NCBI GenBank assembly: GCA_023055355.1
Contig: JALJCS010000001.1
Coordinates: 53,201,381-53,265,380, forward strand
Direction of reading: 5' to 3'
DNA: 64,000 nucleotides
From: Agelaius tricolor
Lineage: Eukaryota > Chordata > Aves > Passeriformes > Icteridae
Part shown: positions 34,252 to 47,300 of the stretch, in pieces
Layout: every line of letters begins with the position of its first letter
How positions within the stretch are numbered: the first letter of the stretch is position 1
Made by a program: the position numbers and the translations under genes
The notes under the pieces: model-generated
Database searches by the model: none
The model's input: only the letters and a program-made list of their open reading frames with translations
What the model was told of the DNA's origin: nothing

Positions 34252-37200
34252 CAGACAATGTAACAGTTATTTTGAATTAAATATGTGCATTGTAGCTTGG
34301 TCCACATTTTCTAACATTTGCACAATTTACAGTATCCAGAAGAAAATTTGTTTAGAGAGAGTGGACTCCCATTAAAAGCAGATGCTTTTTGTTTCCCTTT
34401 AACTTCTGGCATGACTTCAGTCTCACACACATATTGTGGTGGCTCCTACTTGGGGAATTTGCCCAGTTGCACAGCACCTCATACTATTTCCCCCTGGATG
34501 GATTCATCAGTCAGCAGCTCTGTTTTGGCACCTTTACCAGGTTCTTCCTATCCAAAGTATACTAGAAGTAAGAGTCTTTCTTACTTTCTTTCTTTCATCT
34601 TTCTTCCTTTCAACTCTTTCTTGCTTTCATCTTCTGCCCAGTCTTTCACTCCCCTCTTTCCTACTAACTTCTTTTCTGCCTTCTCCATAGCTTCCATAGC
34701 AGTTAATGTCATTTATATTTTGTTGATAGCCTACACATCACTTTGGGTGATCCTCTGCCGAGGTCTGGTTAGGTACATGTGAGGTTGCTGTATCCTGCCC
34801 ATCTGAGTCTAATACACTGAGATCTGAAGGGACTAGGAACCTCCAATTAATGACATTAGGTTTATAAAATAATAATGCAATCCTCTGCAATTAATATCAT
34901 CAAGTAAATAAACAGTAAGTTTATTTTCTGTCTGTCACAGAGAGATAAAGGTCAGAATTTGTACAGGCTAAGCAGAGATTCCTTAAGAATTCATTGGGAA
35001 AGGGTAAAAGATCTCCTAAAAATTCTGAAAGAAAGGGTTGCTAAGTATTAGGAATGAAGGAGAAGTGCTTCAGAGCCTTTCCAAGATAAAGCCTAGCACA
35101 ATGGCAAGGATCAGGAAACATGAACTCTGCATCATCCTTACTTTATTTAAGGTTATTAAGTTAAGTTTCTTTGAATACAGTTTTTTCCTGGTAAGAGTTT
35201 TGTGAAAATCAACTTTTCCTTTTTTTCTGTAGATCCCGATTTCAGGCATGTTTCTTAATTTTCAGGAGAAATATCTGACAAAAAATTTTGAAAATGGTAA
35301 ATTGTCACTTCAAAAAATTAACTGAGGTTTCTATAACTTTTCATCATACAGATTTTTGGTGTAGGGTTTTTTTCTTCTAGTTTGGGAATAAGGAAGAGGA
35401 AATGAAGCAGCAGAGAAGTGCCAGAATTTCCCCGCCACAGAAATGTGATTATCCTGAGGGATCCTGTCCATCAAGTGCACACCCTTCCAAGGCAAGGATA
35501 ACCACTGCCAGATTCCTTTACAAATTATTGGATATCAAAATGTGCAAATGCCTTCTTGACAGAGGTGTGGAATATATCAGAGAACCAGACTGCAAAGAGC
35601 ATGTTGAGCAAAGCTCTCCCTCCAGAGCATGTGTGTTTGCTTTTCTTGTTTTTGGGGGTAGAATCACAGGTTTTAACATATGTCTGTGACTAAGACACAC
35701 ATTACTAAAGAAAATTACAGCCACTGAGTAGAATTGGTATTGAGGTATTGTTTTGCATCCTCTACAAGCACAGTAAAGAGGGGTTGTGGTGCATTTGCAA
35801 TTGAATGTGCCCTAATTGCAGGCCTTCTTTGTGTTCAAACACAGGCAGCTATATTTAAACTTTATGAGTGAAAGGATAATTAGCAGTCATCTGCTTGCCA
35901 CTTTTTAATTTAAGTCCTCTCTTGCCCAGTGTCAGGGCTGCCAGTAAATGTTAGTGGTTTAAACCACCAATGAAACTGTGACTTTTTATCTGAAAAAAGA
36001 TTAGTGATACCAAGGCGTAGCACAAAAAGGCAGAGTCTGCAAGACATAATTCTGATTTTTATTCTGATTTAAAGCAGTTTTGGCAAGATCAGAAGGGTTG
36101 GATTTGAAATATGTTATTTTGCTTACACAGCCAGAGCCAGAGTAATTGATCAGGGACTAGTGGACATCCCAAACCAGGGTAAGAACTGCTTCAGTTCCAA
36201 GGATGAAGCACGGCAAAGCTCCCTTTGTTACTTAGGTTTATAGGAACCTCTGCCTGTGTTTCTGAGTAGACTCTCGACTCTGTATCCTTAGGAGTGAGCC
36301 AAGAGAGAGAATTACACCTCCCCAGGGGCATGGCATCTTTCTTCCAGCTGTCTGACTTTTGAGCCCTTAACATTTTTTTTAAAATCATGGTGCCTTCCTG
36401 TTATGTCTTCCTGCAAACAAAAGTGAGTGGCAAATTTCACATCATGTTTATTTTAGTGAAGAGCAACTAAAAAAAAAACAACTCTGCCACCCAGCTATTT
36501 AAGTATTTGGAGACAAATCTGCTATGAATTTTGCCTTTCTTTAGAAGTCGAGATAAACAATGGCTTTTGATCTACAAATAGCAAAAATCGTTTTGGGGAA
36601 AGATTTCCAAAATATCGATGCAGTAATTTTCAGAAATTTCTCATATTTAGCTGGTCATCTTGGGATTTGTCTAATGGGATTTTCCTGAAGCAAACTGGTG
36701 AATGTGTGTGCAATTTTGTAGGCGATTTCAGCTCTCAAGCCACAAGCCTCTCTGTGGTGCAGATGTTTATCACTGGCCACATGGCAAATGAGAGCCTTGT
36801 ACACACTCCTGCATGTAGTGGTCTACCTGGAAGAAGCTGTGAAAGCTACGCCCTTGCAGTGCAGCACTTGCCAGGCCTGGAGGGAATGAGCAGAGTGAAT
36901 TACTTCCCTCCACCTACAGGGACCAAAGACTTCAGGACTTCAGATGTGCTGCCTGCCCCTTTTTTGGCTCTGAATCAAATAGCTGTCCTGATGATCACCA
37001 GATCCTGGAAGAAAGTTTCCCCCCTTGAAATTTCCATAGGGATTTCTTTTTTTTTCAGTGACTGCTGTGGAGGCAGTGCCAGGCAGCTCCACAGGTTTGC
37101 CTATCCTTGGGTGAGGGAAGATGGCACACCATCTCAAATAGCAAGGTAATTGCCTAACAGCAGCTAAGGCATTACTTTGAAATCACTTTTAATTCAAGCT

Positions 37201-38356
37201 GGGTTAAGTAAAATGCAACCAAAGCACTTCTTTTTATAATTTCTAAAGTAATTTAGTTGCTGGTCTTTTAAAAAGAGAAAGGAAACATCACAGACAGCGT
37301 AAGTGCTGGCAAGATATTTGTAACCAGTCTGCTGAATACAGGGGGAGAGCAACCCATCAGACTTTACCTTGGTGTCAGCAGTTTAAAGATTTTCCATGCT
37401 TCTTTTCCTACGTCTTCTGTGAGGTTTGTAATAATATTGTCTGTTTTGGACGGCTTTGCATTTCAGTAGGAATTTGTAATTTATTGAAATTTTAAATTAT
37501 GTCTTGCTGACAACAAAGAAGTTGTTATCCCATTAATTTCTGGTGAGTGGAAGTAACTCAGTCGAGTGCACAGCTTTTGCAACTTTATTGCATTATTATA
37601 TAAAGTCTGTGGGGAAAAAGATATTTGTTCCGCTCATGATAGGCCAAGATTGGAAAAGTGCTGTAAGCACAGGAGGGGATGTGTGAAATTTCTTGGGAGT
37701 GATATTTATTGGGCTGGGAAATGGCCTCCCAGGAGGAACAGTGAAAGTTGCTCTCCTTTAAGTTCTGGAAGCACTTGAAACCAGAGCTGGAAACATACTA
37801 AAAGTACGTGAAAATAAACTTTTTACAGCAACAATGAGCAGGGTCTTTTGCAGTCGCGAGTGTTTTGTTTGGGTTTTTTTGGTTTGGTTTTTTTATTGCT
37901 GTGTTTAGGCCAAGTCAGGAATGACAGTAAAGGGACAGAGAACTGAGTATACAAGCCAGCCATCTGCCAGACTCATGGGGCAAAGGAAATAAAGATGGAT
38001 CTTGCTTTGTTAGTGGATGGAAGAACCACCTCCATGACCCACCCTCAGTGGCAGTGTGTCCTCTCTGCCTCCTTTAAAAGCAGACAGAAGCAAAAGATGG
38101 AAAGGAATTCTCCCAAGCAGCAAACAAATAACTGACAATTAGATAAGCAAAATGAAAGGGCAAAGCCAAATCCACCCTTAGTATTTGGATGAGGATTCTG
38201 TTACACACAGTTTTATCCTAAGCTTAAGATAAAGGTATATTTAGATGATTTTGGGTGAATACTTAGAATATTTTGATGAATTCTAGACAATGGGGTTTTG
38301 ACAGTGAGAAGTACTTTAAATAAACAAGCTTAGTCTGCTTTCTGAGACAATCACCT

Positions 38357-38389
38357 TCTTTAAAGATATCAAAGAGATATCTTTAAAGA
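38357..38389. repeat. Perfect inverted repeat, 14-bp arms
   Basis: Arms 38357-38370 (TCTTTAAAGATATC) and 38376-38389 are exact reverse complements around a 5-base spacer. Confidence 0.9.
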
Positions 38390-40081
38390 TTCAGGCACTA
38401 ATTAATGAAGTGAATTCTAATATTTATTAGAACTCCATACCTCTCCTTCAATGAACTTGTCTCAGTTATATATGCCCTACAGAGAAAATAAATCCCAGAA
38501 AATGAAACTTCATGCATATCATGTATGAAGTGATATTTGATACAAAATGTTTTCATACAAATGTTGATTATCATAATAAAAGGAGAGAGGGGAAAATCCA
38601 GAAAGAACTCTGCAAATGGCAATATGCATCTCTCTCAGACTCAGAATTAGATGCTTCAAACTATGCACATTTATAAGAAGGACTAGATTTTTAAAAAAAA
38701 CCATTCAAATGTTTTCTGATTCTAATAATTTTACATGTCAATAACAGCTATCAAAATATGTGCACTTGGCAGTAGTCCTAACTCCATTTGTTAATATGAG
38801 TTTAATCTATAGAAGCAGAGTTGTAAGAGTAACTCTTTTTGCAGAATTTGGGTTTCCTGCAATTTGGCCAGTCTAATAATTATACCAGGGAAAAATCAAA
38901 AGCCAAGTTCAATGGCATTTGGTAGATGCCAGATATCTGTGAGATTCATTCTGATGTTGAAGACTCCTGTAGGATAAAGGCTGGTATGGTTCAAGGAACC
39001 AAAATTCCTTGTTTGTCTTGTAATGAAATACTTCTCTGTGCCAGTCTGAGGGATGTAACATCCCTAAGTGGATTTTTCTGGGCCCTGGAATTTTTATAAT
39101 AGCACTGAACATTGGCTGAGTCATGTGGCTAGCAGGCACTGAAATAAATGCTGCCACAGAACTGCAGGACAGTTTTTATTAGCTGTATATTTTTTCTGTA
39201 AAATTGCAGTAGATTCTCCTGCTGGGAATTCACGGCACACGAGGAAGAAGAGCATGTCAAGGGTGCCCTGCACATAGGCAATGAGGTGCTCTTGGGTATG
39301 ATAACGTGTGTATGTATGAAAAAATAGCTACCCAGCCTCAGTTCAGTGCAGTCCATTTAAGTGACATTTTTCTAAACCACTGAAATATAAATACCAGACT
39401 GGTGGGGCCTTACTTTCTCTGCTAGAAAATACAGATACACAGCCACAGGGAAGGAAGGAACTGCTCAGTGGCTATTGAGTATCTCCAAGAGAAATGCTGA
39501 CAACTGGCCACAGGGACCCTTGCTCTGAACAGGGCAACAGGCTTCAGTCACTGCACTTTGAGATTGCCATGGAAGGAAAAGGGGCTGGGCACCCCTTTCC
39601 TTTCCCTCTCAAATCTATGCTGTCATCTTTCCCTCCCATTTCTATGATTTGAGGTAGTGTGAGTAGATAATACAGACTTTTTGATCTCTCTGCAAATGCA
39701 TTGGCTTTGAGAGCAGGAGGAGATGCAGCAATTCCAGTAGACCAAGCACCCTTCAGTGAGGATGCTAAGCCAGAGGGGTCCAGCCAAGCCATCACTGTGA
39801 CTGCATCCCACCCAAGCTTCCCTGTCAGGTGCTGTGCAGCCCCTTTGAAAGGCAGGAGTGCACTGCCAGTGAAGGCTGCTGCCATGGGTCTGGCCTTGTG
39901 ACTTCATTGTGACTTTCCAGTGCTTAACATTGTTTTGGTTTGGCTCTTACAGTCACATTCTCAGTTGTGGGGGTTTTTCCTTCCTGTGGCTGCTGGACTT
40001 CTTTGGTGTTGAAAGCTTCTGAAAACACAATTCTCCCATGCTTGGGCATTCAGAGGTTTGGAGAAAGAGGCAGAAAAATTG

Positions 40082-40082
<1 letters not shown>

Positions 40083-40127
<45 letters not shown>
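40083..40127 (+). repeat. Poly(T) tract, 45 bases
   Basis: An uninterrupted T run, or poly(A) on the minus strand. It may be the tail of a minus-strand retroposon, but the adjoining sequence at 40,128 onward is not one I recognise. Confidence 0.95.
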
Positions 40128-40129
<2 letters not shown>

Positions 40130-40423
40130 TCCATGAGAAGTTATAATATGCTTTCTACTGCATCTCCATGTTCCTGGAGGCTTGATTCATGATGTTGGTG
40201 CACTTGTGGTTGGCAGTGCAGCTATTGACTTCAAAGGGTCAAAGTAAAGGTTTGGGCTGGAATAGATTGCTGCAGCTTTTATCCCAGGAAGGATTCTTTA
40301 CAACACTTTACAAAGATGAGGTGACCTGAAGTTAAGTATCACATTCCTGTAGAAGGCAAAAGTCCCTTTGGGAGCAGACTGGCATTTTTCAGTTCCAGCC
40401 TCTTAAGAAAATCCTGATGCAAG

Positions 40424-40461
40424 CAGGGATGAGATGCATTAACAGGGATGAGATGCATTAA
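40424..40461. repeat. 19-bp tandem duplication
   Basis: Unit CAGGGATGAGATGCATTAA occurs twice with no spacer (40424-40442 and 40443-40461) and no mismatch, so the duplication is recent. Confidence 0.95.
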
Positions 40462-40739
40462 CAGGTTTTGTGATTGGCCAGGGTCAATAAGGATCAAAAT
40501 AAATGTGAGATTGTTTTCCAAAGGAAATTAGACAAAGAGCAAGCACAAAGCATCTACAGCAATTCCAGAGTAGGTAAAAATACACAGCAGTTTCTAACTT
40601 TATCCTGTGAAAGCCCTATGAAGGTCCACTTGGTGATGTGGGAGTCTGCAGGCAGCCAGCCTTCAGAGAAGAGGATCTCCTCATGGGAGGAGAGCCCTGC
40701 TTTGGCTCCTTGTTACTCAGTAAGGACAGAAAGAGGGAT

Positions 40740-40858
40740 GGGGGGGGGGTGGGGTGGGGGGGGGGGGGGGGGGGGGGGGAGGAAGAGGATGGGATTGTCC
40801 ATGATTATCTGTGATTGAGGGGGGGGTGGAGGTGGGGGATGGGTCGTGGGGGGGGGGT
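40740..40858 (+). repeat. Poly(G) / G-rich tract
   Basis: G runs of 10, 4 and 24 bases separated by single T residues (40740-40779), followed by further runs of about 8-10 G at about 40,818-40,826 and 40,850-40,858. The strand has very strong potential for G-quadruplex formation. Confidence 0.95.
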
Positions 40859-42169
40859 ATAATTGTTTCCATTTGACTCCTTCCTCTGCTGCATGTGAGT
40901 GGGAGAGAGGAGTCTACTAGCTCTTCTTCTCTGGTGTGAGCAGTATTATCTCCCTCCACACAGCTAGGCCTTTTATTATGGTACCAAGAGGAGTAGGAAG
41001 GGCCAGGAGAAATCAAGACAAAAAAGTACTGACTCATATAGCAAAGAATATTTGAAATGGTTTAAAATGTAAAAGATCCCCATCAGAAACAGAAGAAATT
41101 ACTTTACTGAAAATTTTGATAGCTTTTTTTTATGTTAGTCTGCCCTTATGTCCACAAACAGAGCAAATGATTTCTTTATCTAGAAAAATCCATTGATTTT
41201 GCTCTGCTTCTTTCACTTTATCTCCAACAAATGACCTTTTAGCTCAGCATCTCTGATTCCTGTTCAGTAGAAAATCTTTATTCTCCAGGTCTTTTGTATT
41301 ATGATGTCCACCAAGTGTGGGAAAAGTAGGGATGCTCTCCATCTAGTAACAATTACTGTAGGAGTCCATCTGCCTATGGTGGCCAGCAGAGATGACATGC
41401 TGGACCCTTACCAGCTCCAGTTCTGCTCTGCTATAGATATGAGAATTGTCCATAGACTGAGATTTTCCAACAGGTCTGTGGAGGAATCTGAAAATAGTGA
41501 CAAACCACAGCAAATGACGAGGTTGGTGGCTTTAAACAATTTGTTTGCATTATAGTAATTGCCTAAAGAAAGCATCACTTATGTGAGCAATCTTTTTCAT
41601 TTTTTTTTCCTGTGTAATGAAGGTGTAAAGTAATGGAGCTTTCTTCTGCTATTGTTTGTGCTATTTCCTGTCCTACAAGGCCCAACAGCTTCAGTGACCT
41701 TCCTGCAGGGGTAGGGAAATGGGAAAAATTTGGAAAAGCCAAGCTTTTTGGATTTTGTGACTATGTTTATGTTCATCAATATATGGCCAAAACAGAATAT
41801 ATTGCCCAGCAATAAGGTAGATTTAACCCCCTTATGCCTCCTGTTTTGTTATATCTTCCTTACTCTAGTCATTTTTGATAGGACTTTAGGGTTAAGAGCA
41901 CCCTTAATGTAATTACTGCAGCATCTTGCCTTGTCACCATCCAAAGAGCTTCCCCTGAGCCCAGCCACACACTGAATGTGCTCCCAAATTCCCCCTCTGC
42001 CTTCAGACCCATTTGCTGTGCCTCCCATCATGTGTGTCCTGCACAGCCTGGTTAGGAGCCTTCACCTGCCCTGCCAGGGGCTGCTGGGGAGCCCTGGGCT
42101 GGGGAGAGGTTCTGTGCCAGGGAGGAGCTGCTGTGCGGGGCTGATACACTAGATGGAGTGGTTGTGATG

Positions 42170-42227
42170 CTGAGCTGCAGAACCTGCTGAGCTGCAGAAC
42201 CTGCCTCCTGAGCTGCAGAACCTGCCT
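42170..42227. repeat. CTGAGCTGCAGAACCTG minisatellite, three copies
   Basis: Three copies of the 17-bp unit CTGAGCTGCAGAACCTG occur with short variable joins. Confidence 0.9.
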
Positions 42228-42425
42228 CTCTGTGCTGGTTTTTTGCCTGGCTCAGGCACCTGCCCACAGACAGGATCTGAAATACAGGCTTGTTTGTAGG
42301 GAGTGAGCAGCGGCGGATTGCCCTGAGCTGGTTTTGCCTGGTTTCTGCTCCTTCCCAGAGGAAGACACAGCAGGGTCTTCATTAGTTTCAGTGCCTTAAC
42401 TGTCTTTAAAGGCACAAAGCTGGAG

Positions 42426-42480
42426 TGGGATGGGATGGGATGGGATGGGATGGGATGGGATGGGATGGGATGGGATGGGG
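42426..42480 (+). repeat. (TGGGA)11 microsatellite
   Basis: Eleven perfect copies of TGGGA. Pentamer repeats of this family are frequent in bird genomes. The regular GGG spacing also gives quadruplex potential. Confidence 0.95.
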
Positions 42481-42529
42481 ACGATGTGTCAGCATTTTAA
42501 ATTTCCTAATGCTCCCTTCTCCCCACCCA

Positions 42530-42531
<2 letters not shown>

Positions 42532-42572
<41 letters not shown>
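42532..42572 (+). repeat. Poly(T) tract, 41 bases
   Basis: An uninterrupted T run 51 bases after the TGGGA array. No retroposon body is recognised on either side. Confidence 0.95.
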
Positions 42573-42577
<5 letters not shown>

Positions 42578-43510
42578 CATAAGATGTCTATTTAAACAAC
42601 CCAAAATGTTATCATCAGCCATTGCTCTTCCCTCAGCCAAGGTAATGCTGCAAGCTTGGCATTATCGGTCGTGCTGGTGAAATTGGATCTCCCTGTTGTA
42701 TTGATGTACTTTGGTCAGGGCTTGTGGGTTCTGCATCGATCTGTCAAAGAAACTGCTGAGGAGTGAGGGAGCAAGGTCTGTTGTCTGTGTTGTTTGGGAA
42801 CTAACAGAAGCTCCTATTTTTTGCCAGCAGCTTGTTGCACACTTGGATATTGATTCATTATGAGGGAATCAGGCTTTAATTAGCACCAGGTTTTCCAGTA
42901 TTTGTGCAGAGTGCTTTGACCCCAGTCCACAGCCAGTCTGCAAAGGCAGACCCTCAGTCTGAGTTGCATATATTACATAGTCTTCTGAGAAAGAAATCAT
43001 TAAAATAATTGGACTAAAATTTCTGTGTGTGCTGGACATGAAGTACTATTTTCTAAAGCAAAATTCAGTTGGATCTAAATAAAATGTGTTCAGAAATACA
43101 TCTAGGCCTTGATTAGCATTGTGCACTTAAGTATCCTGATGGCTTCCTGGCCTGGTAGACATTTAGATTTGGTACATGCAGCTCTAAGGGCAGATGCAGA
43201 ATCCCTTGACTAGACTGAGTGAGGTGGAAAATATTAATTCCTTCTTCCAGCCTGGAAATTCCAACATTGGAAAGACTTTCCCCAGAAGCCTAAAAGAGAG
43301 ACATCACTCATTCTTTCCAACCTCAAAACAGTTTTATGGCAGGAAAAATCTTTTGTTTTCCTTTTTTCTTTTTTCAATTTCTTTTCTTTTATTCTTGGAG
43401 GAGGAGGGCCTGGTAGATTTTTGCTTTTAGACTGTATGTCATGGAAAATAACCCCACAGTAATGTTAAGTGGTTCATATACAATTGATAAGTATCAAAGA
43501 TATCATCAAA

Positions 43511-43549
43511 GTTTTCATGTATACCAGTCCATCTGGTATACATGAAAAC
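43511..43549. repeat. Perfect hairpin, 17-bp arms
   Basis: Left arm 43511-43527 (GTTTTCATGTATACCAG) and right arm 43533-43549 (CTGGTATACATGAAAAC) are exact reverse complements with a 5-base loop. Pairing does not continue into the flanks. Confidence 0.97.
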
Positions 43550-44234
43550 ATGCAAGAGAAATTTTTTTCTACATGAAATAATAAAGATTATAGATAGTCG
43601 ATATATGACTAAAAGTAAGCTAAAGCAGTTTTCCCATGACATATCACCAAATGAAACATGAAAAGAGCACTCTTACTCACTTACCAAAACATTTCTCTGT
43701 TATTTATTCAATACTGCCTGAAATGAACATAAAAAATGACTCAGTGAAAAATGACTGTGTCATTTGATAGAATGTAATCCATGTCAAGAAAATGACATCT
43801 GTAAGTCCTGGCCATCTCCCACATATATGTGCAGATGAATAAGGAGAGAGAGGGAGAAACTTAAAAAAAAGAAAAAAAAGCCTTTAAATAGCTCTTCTCA
43901 GCCAGGTCCCAGGTGAGTAGAAGTCTTGAGCTGTCATACTCTTCCTGCCATGCCTGAGCATCCATTGCAGCACCTGCAAGACTAAGGAGCCAAAGTTCCT
44001 TCATTCCACAGCATCCACAAGAAATTCTTGGTGTGTTTCAGCTCCGGTGGCTCAAGAATATCTGGGATTGCTGCAGGTTTTCTGAAAGCTTTGGGCAGGC
44101 TCTGTTGCAGAGCAGCGTGGTAGAAATTCTTCATTCCTGGACTCTGGGGGAGATAGCATTGTGTAATTCCATCCAGGTCTTGAAATGTGTAATTGATCAT
44201 ATTCTTACGTCAGGATGAAAAACACAGTTTCTTA

Positions 44235-44350
44235 GTTGGTTGGTTGGTTGGTTGGTTGGTTGGGGTTTTTTGGTTGTTTTGTTGTTGTTGTTGTTGTTTT
44301 TCTTATTTTGTGTGGAGTTTTTTGTTGTTTTGTTTGGGGTTTTTTGCTTC
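44235..44350 (+). repeat. (TTGG)n and (TTG)n low-complexity tract
   Basis: Seven TTGG units from 44,236 are followed by G/T-rich sequence that includes a (TTG)n stretch at about 44,280. A similar T/G tract occurs at 56,772-56,845. Confidence 0.9.
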
Positions 44351-47300
44351 TTTTGTTTAGGCTTTTTCATTGGTTGGTTGATTGTTTGATCTGGGTTTTT
44401 AAATGAATTTTAAAATTATGCACTAATCTGGTTTGGATTCAGATAAAACATTGACCTAAAGATACAACTAGTAGGGTGGTCTACTATGTTGCTTGTTGCA
44501 GCCTTAGAACAACATAATACCCAAATTCTTTCTTTTAAACAGATTAACTGTTTGGCCTCCTTCCAAAGGGATTTCATTCCTGATTTGGGCTTAAAAACCT
44601 GTGGGAGATATATAGCAGAAAATCTTCATGTTCTGGCTAAGCACTTTAATGTTTATCTATTTCAATTGACATTTCATTTACAAAATAAAAATATTTCAAA
44701 TACTTTTTTGTCAGCATCCTTCTATAATATTCTCTTTCTTAGTGAAGGAAAGAAGCTTAAACTTCTCACCACCCTGCAATGCAAAGAGAAGGGCAACATA
44801 GCTCTGAAATATTCAACCACCAGCTTTAGTGAGCTTTTTCTTCTTGCTCTCAAGAGGGCACCTTTCCCTGCCGTATCTAAATATGCTCTCCAGTCAAATT
44901 CAAGCATCATGTTCTTGATGAAATGTTGTTATTTTTAGAAATAAATAAAGCAGGATACATAATTTCCCTTCCTACCCCTTTGTTGATGCTTTTATGGAAA
45001 GACCTGTGTTCAGAAGTTAATTGCAGCATCCCAGATTGTGCACAAAATAGGCACTGCAACTGCCAGTGGGTGCTATTGTAAGGGGAAAAGAAAAGGAACA
45101 ATGCCATACAAATGTCACTTCGGGGTTCTTTTTACATCTTATTCCCACCCCAGGAAAAGAGCACTGACTTGCTTGCCACAAAAGGGATTAAATGGCCTTG
45201 CATGACACTCTGGGAAGGGATGCCTTGGTGAAAGGCATGTTACAGTAAACAGGGTGTTTTGGGTAACAGCTAAGGAAGGAGAGAAACTTCAAAAACCAAT
45301 TTGCCATGTGGATTCGATCCCCTCTTGAACTTTCACACAACTTTATGTGCTGTTTCACTTAGGATGAAAAACTGATAATAGAAATGTCTTCAATTTCTTC
45401 CTCTGTCAATACACCAAGTCTGTTTCCCAAAAATAACAGGAGTCAAACAAAAGGGCATAATTTCACTGTTAGCAGCACAGTCTTTTTCAGCTGGTGTTTG
45501 GCCATAGGTTTTCCTCAGGGTGCATTTCCAGAATTCCCCTGGCATCCCTGTTGCCTCTTTGGTGAAATTCTCTGGCCTTTCTGCCTTTCTTCCCCAGATA
45601 TGCACACTTCTGTGCAAAGCAACCAAGCAGTCTGAACCAGATTTACAACGTGTTGTTGATTTCATTGTAGTGCATCTTTCAGCACTGGAAGTTTTTATGT
45701 TGTTGAATAAACAGTAGTTTATCCTCTGGCTCTGTGCTACATGTGGAGTACAGTTGGAGTTTTGACTCAGAATAAAAAGGTTTGGGATGCTGAATTATCA
45801 GCATTATTACCTAAAATGACTCCAGGGTTTCGCTTCTGCTATACTGACTAGCTGTGGCCTAACAAAAGTACAGCCTATGGTGACACAGTAACATTCTGAA
45901 GTGGAAAATATTCACCTTGTCTATTCATTCAGCAAACTTTTTCTAATGCATGTTTTCCCAACACCTGCATGTGGCACATCTCTACCTTGCCAGTTTGCCT
46001 GAAGTACTTTGCTGATATCAGCCAGACTCTGTGTTTGTCACACACGGTTTACAGTAAGTTCTGGCAAGCACACTAGCTACTAAATAAGATTAAAATAACT
46101 GGTGTTGTTAATGAGCTTCTGCAGGTAAATATGTATTTTATAATAATTAAAATATACCCATCCTTTCAGTACCTTTGAGGTGCATCTGGACATCTGTTGC
46201 TGGTATTAGAATATCATCAAGCTGCACAAGCTAAAGTGGTCCTCTATGTGGCACCTAGAGCAGTTCAGGACAGGAATTGAGCAGAAATCAAATTGATCAG
46301 ACATTCCTGTAACTGACCAGAGTGCTGAGAGTTAAAATACATATACACCAGCAATCAATTCACCACACTTTCTGCGCTTTAATAGGTGAAGTCAGTCTCT
46401 GACTGTTCGTCGTTTAAAAGAAACATCCTTTGGGGGGAGTGTGAGGCACCTTGTATAATATCTGGAGCTGTGATTCTAGTCCAGCTGGATCCCTTGAGGA
46501 GGTGGATCATGCAGACAAAGCTCTCAGTCATAAATCTCTCCCTCTGAGTCAGGAAAGAGCAGGAGAAATAGATATGGGAAAAAAAGATGTTTTGTTTCAG
46601 GGGTCTCTACTGGCAGAACACAGACAGACCCCAACCAGGCATGCTGGGCACTCTTTGCAGTTACACAGCCCATTCAGCTTGAGCTGCTGCCAGTGAAGGA
46701 GAAAAGCAATCATTGCAACTCCATGGAACCCCAAGGACTGGAGCAGGAGTAACCCTGAGCTTTAAGAGGTGGGATGTAATTCCATCAGACCTTGTACAGA
46801 TACTGATTGCTCATGTGCGCAGCCATAGCTTGGGCTGTGGGTATGTAAAGCAAGTCCCTTCCATGTGGAACAGAAGTTGTGATTAATTAAGTGAGAGTGC
46901 AGTCCCAACATGGTAAAATATAGAGTAAATTAATAGATAAATATAGATAAAGAGATATTTTTAACAGTCATTTAGGAAAACATGCTCAATCGGTGTTTTT
47001 CACTCTGCTTTAGTTAGGCTCTTCTGCCATTCTCCTTTCCAACTATTGCAGAATATCTGGCAGCACCCGAGAGTGATCCTTTATTTGATGGTCACTTCTG
47101 GATGATGGATTTTACTTCAATAATGTGCACTATGGAGTTTGAAAGCAATACAGGTTAGGGGCAAGATCTATATGATAACTAGCAACACCAGGAGGGAAGA
47201 GACAGCAAGGTAACAAGCTGAAGTTATATCTCTCTGTAGTGCATCTTCTCAAATGTGTTCTCTGATTCCAGTTTATGTCTGCTTGGATTTGTGTCTCAAA

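Noticed and set aside
40083..40150. Poly(T) at 40,083 as the tail of a processed pseudogene on the minus strand.
   Set aside because: The sequence upstream of the tail (40,128 onward) gave no recognisable coding text and no target duplication was seen.
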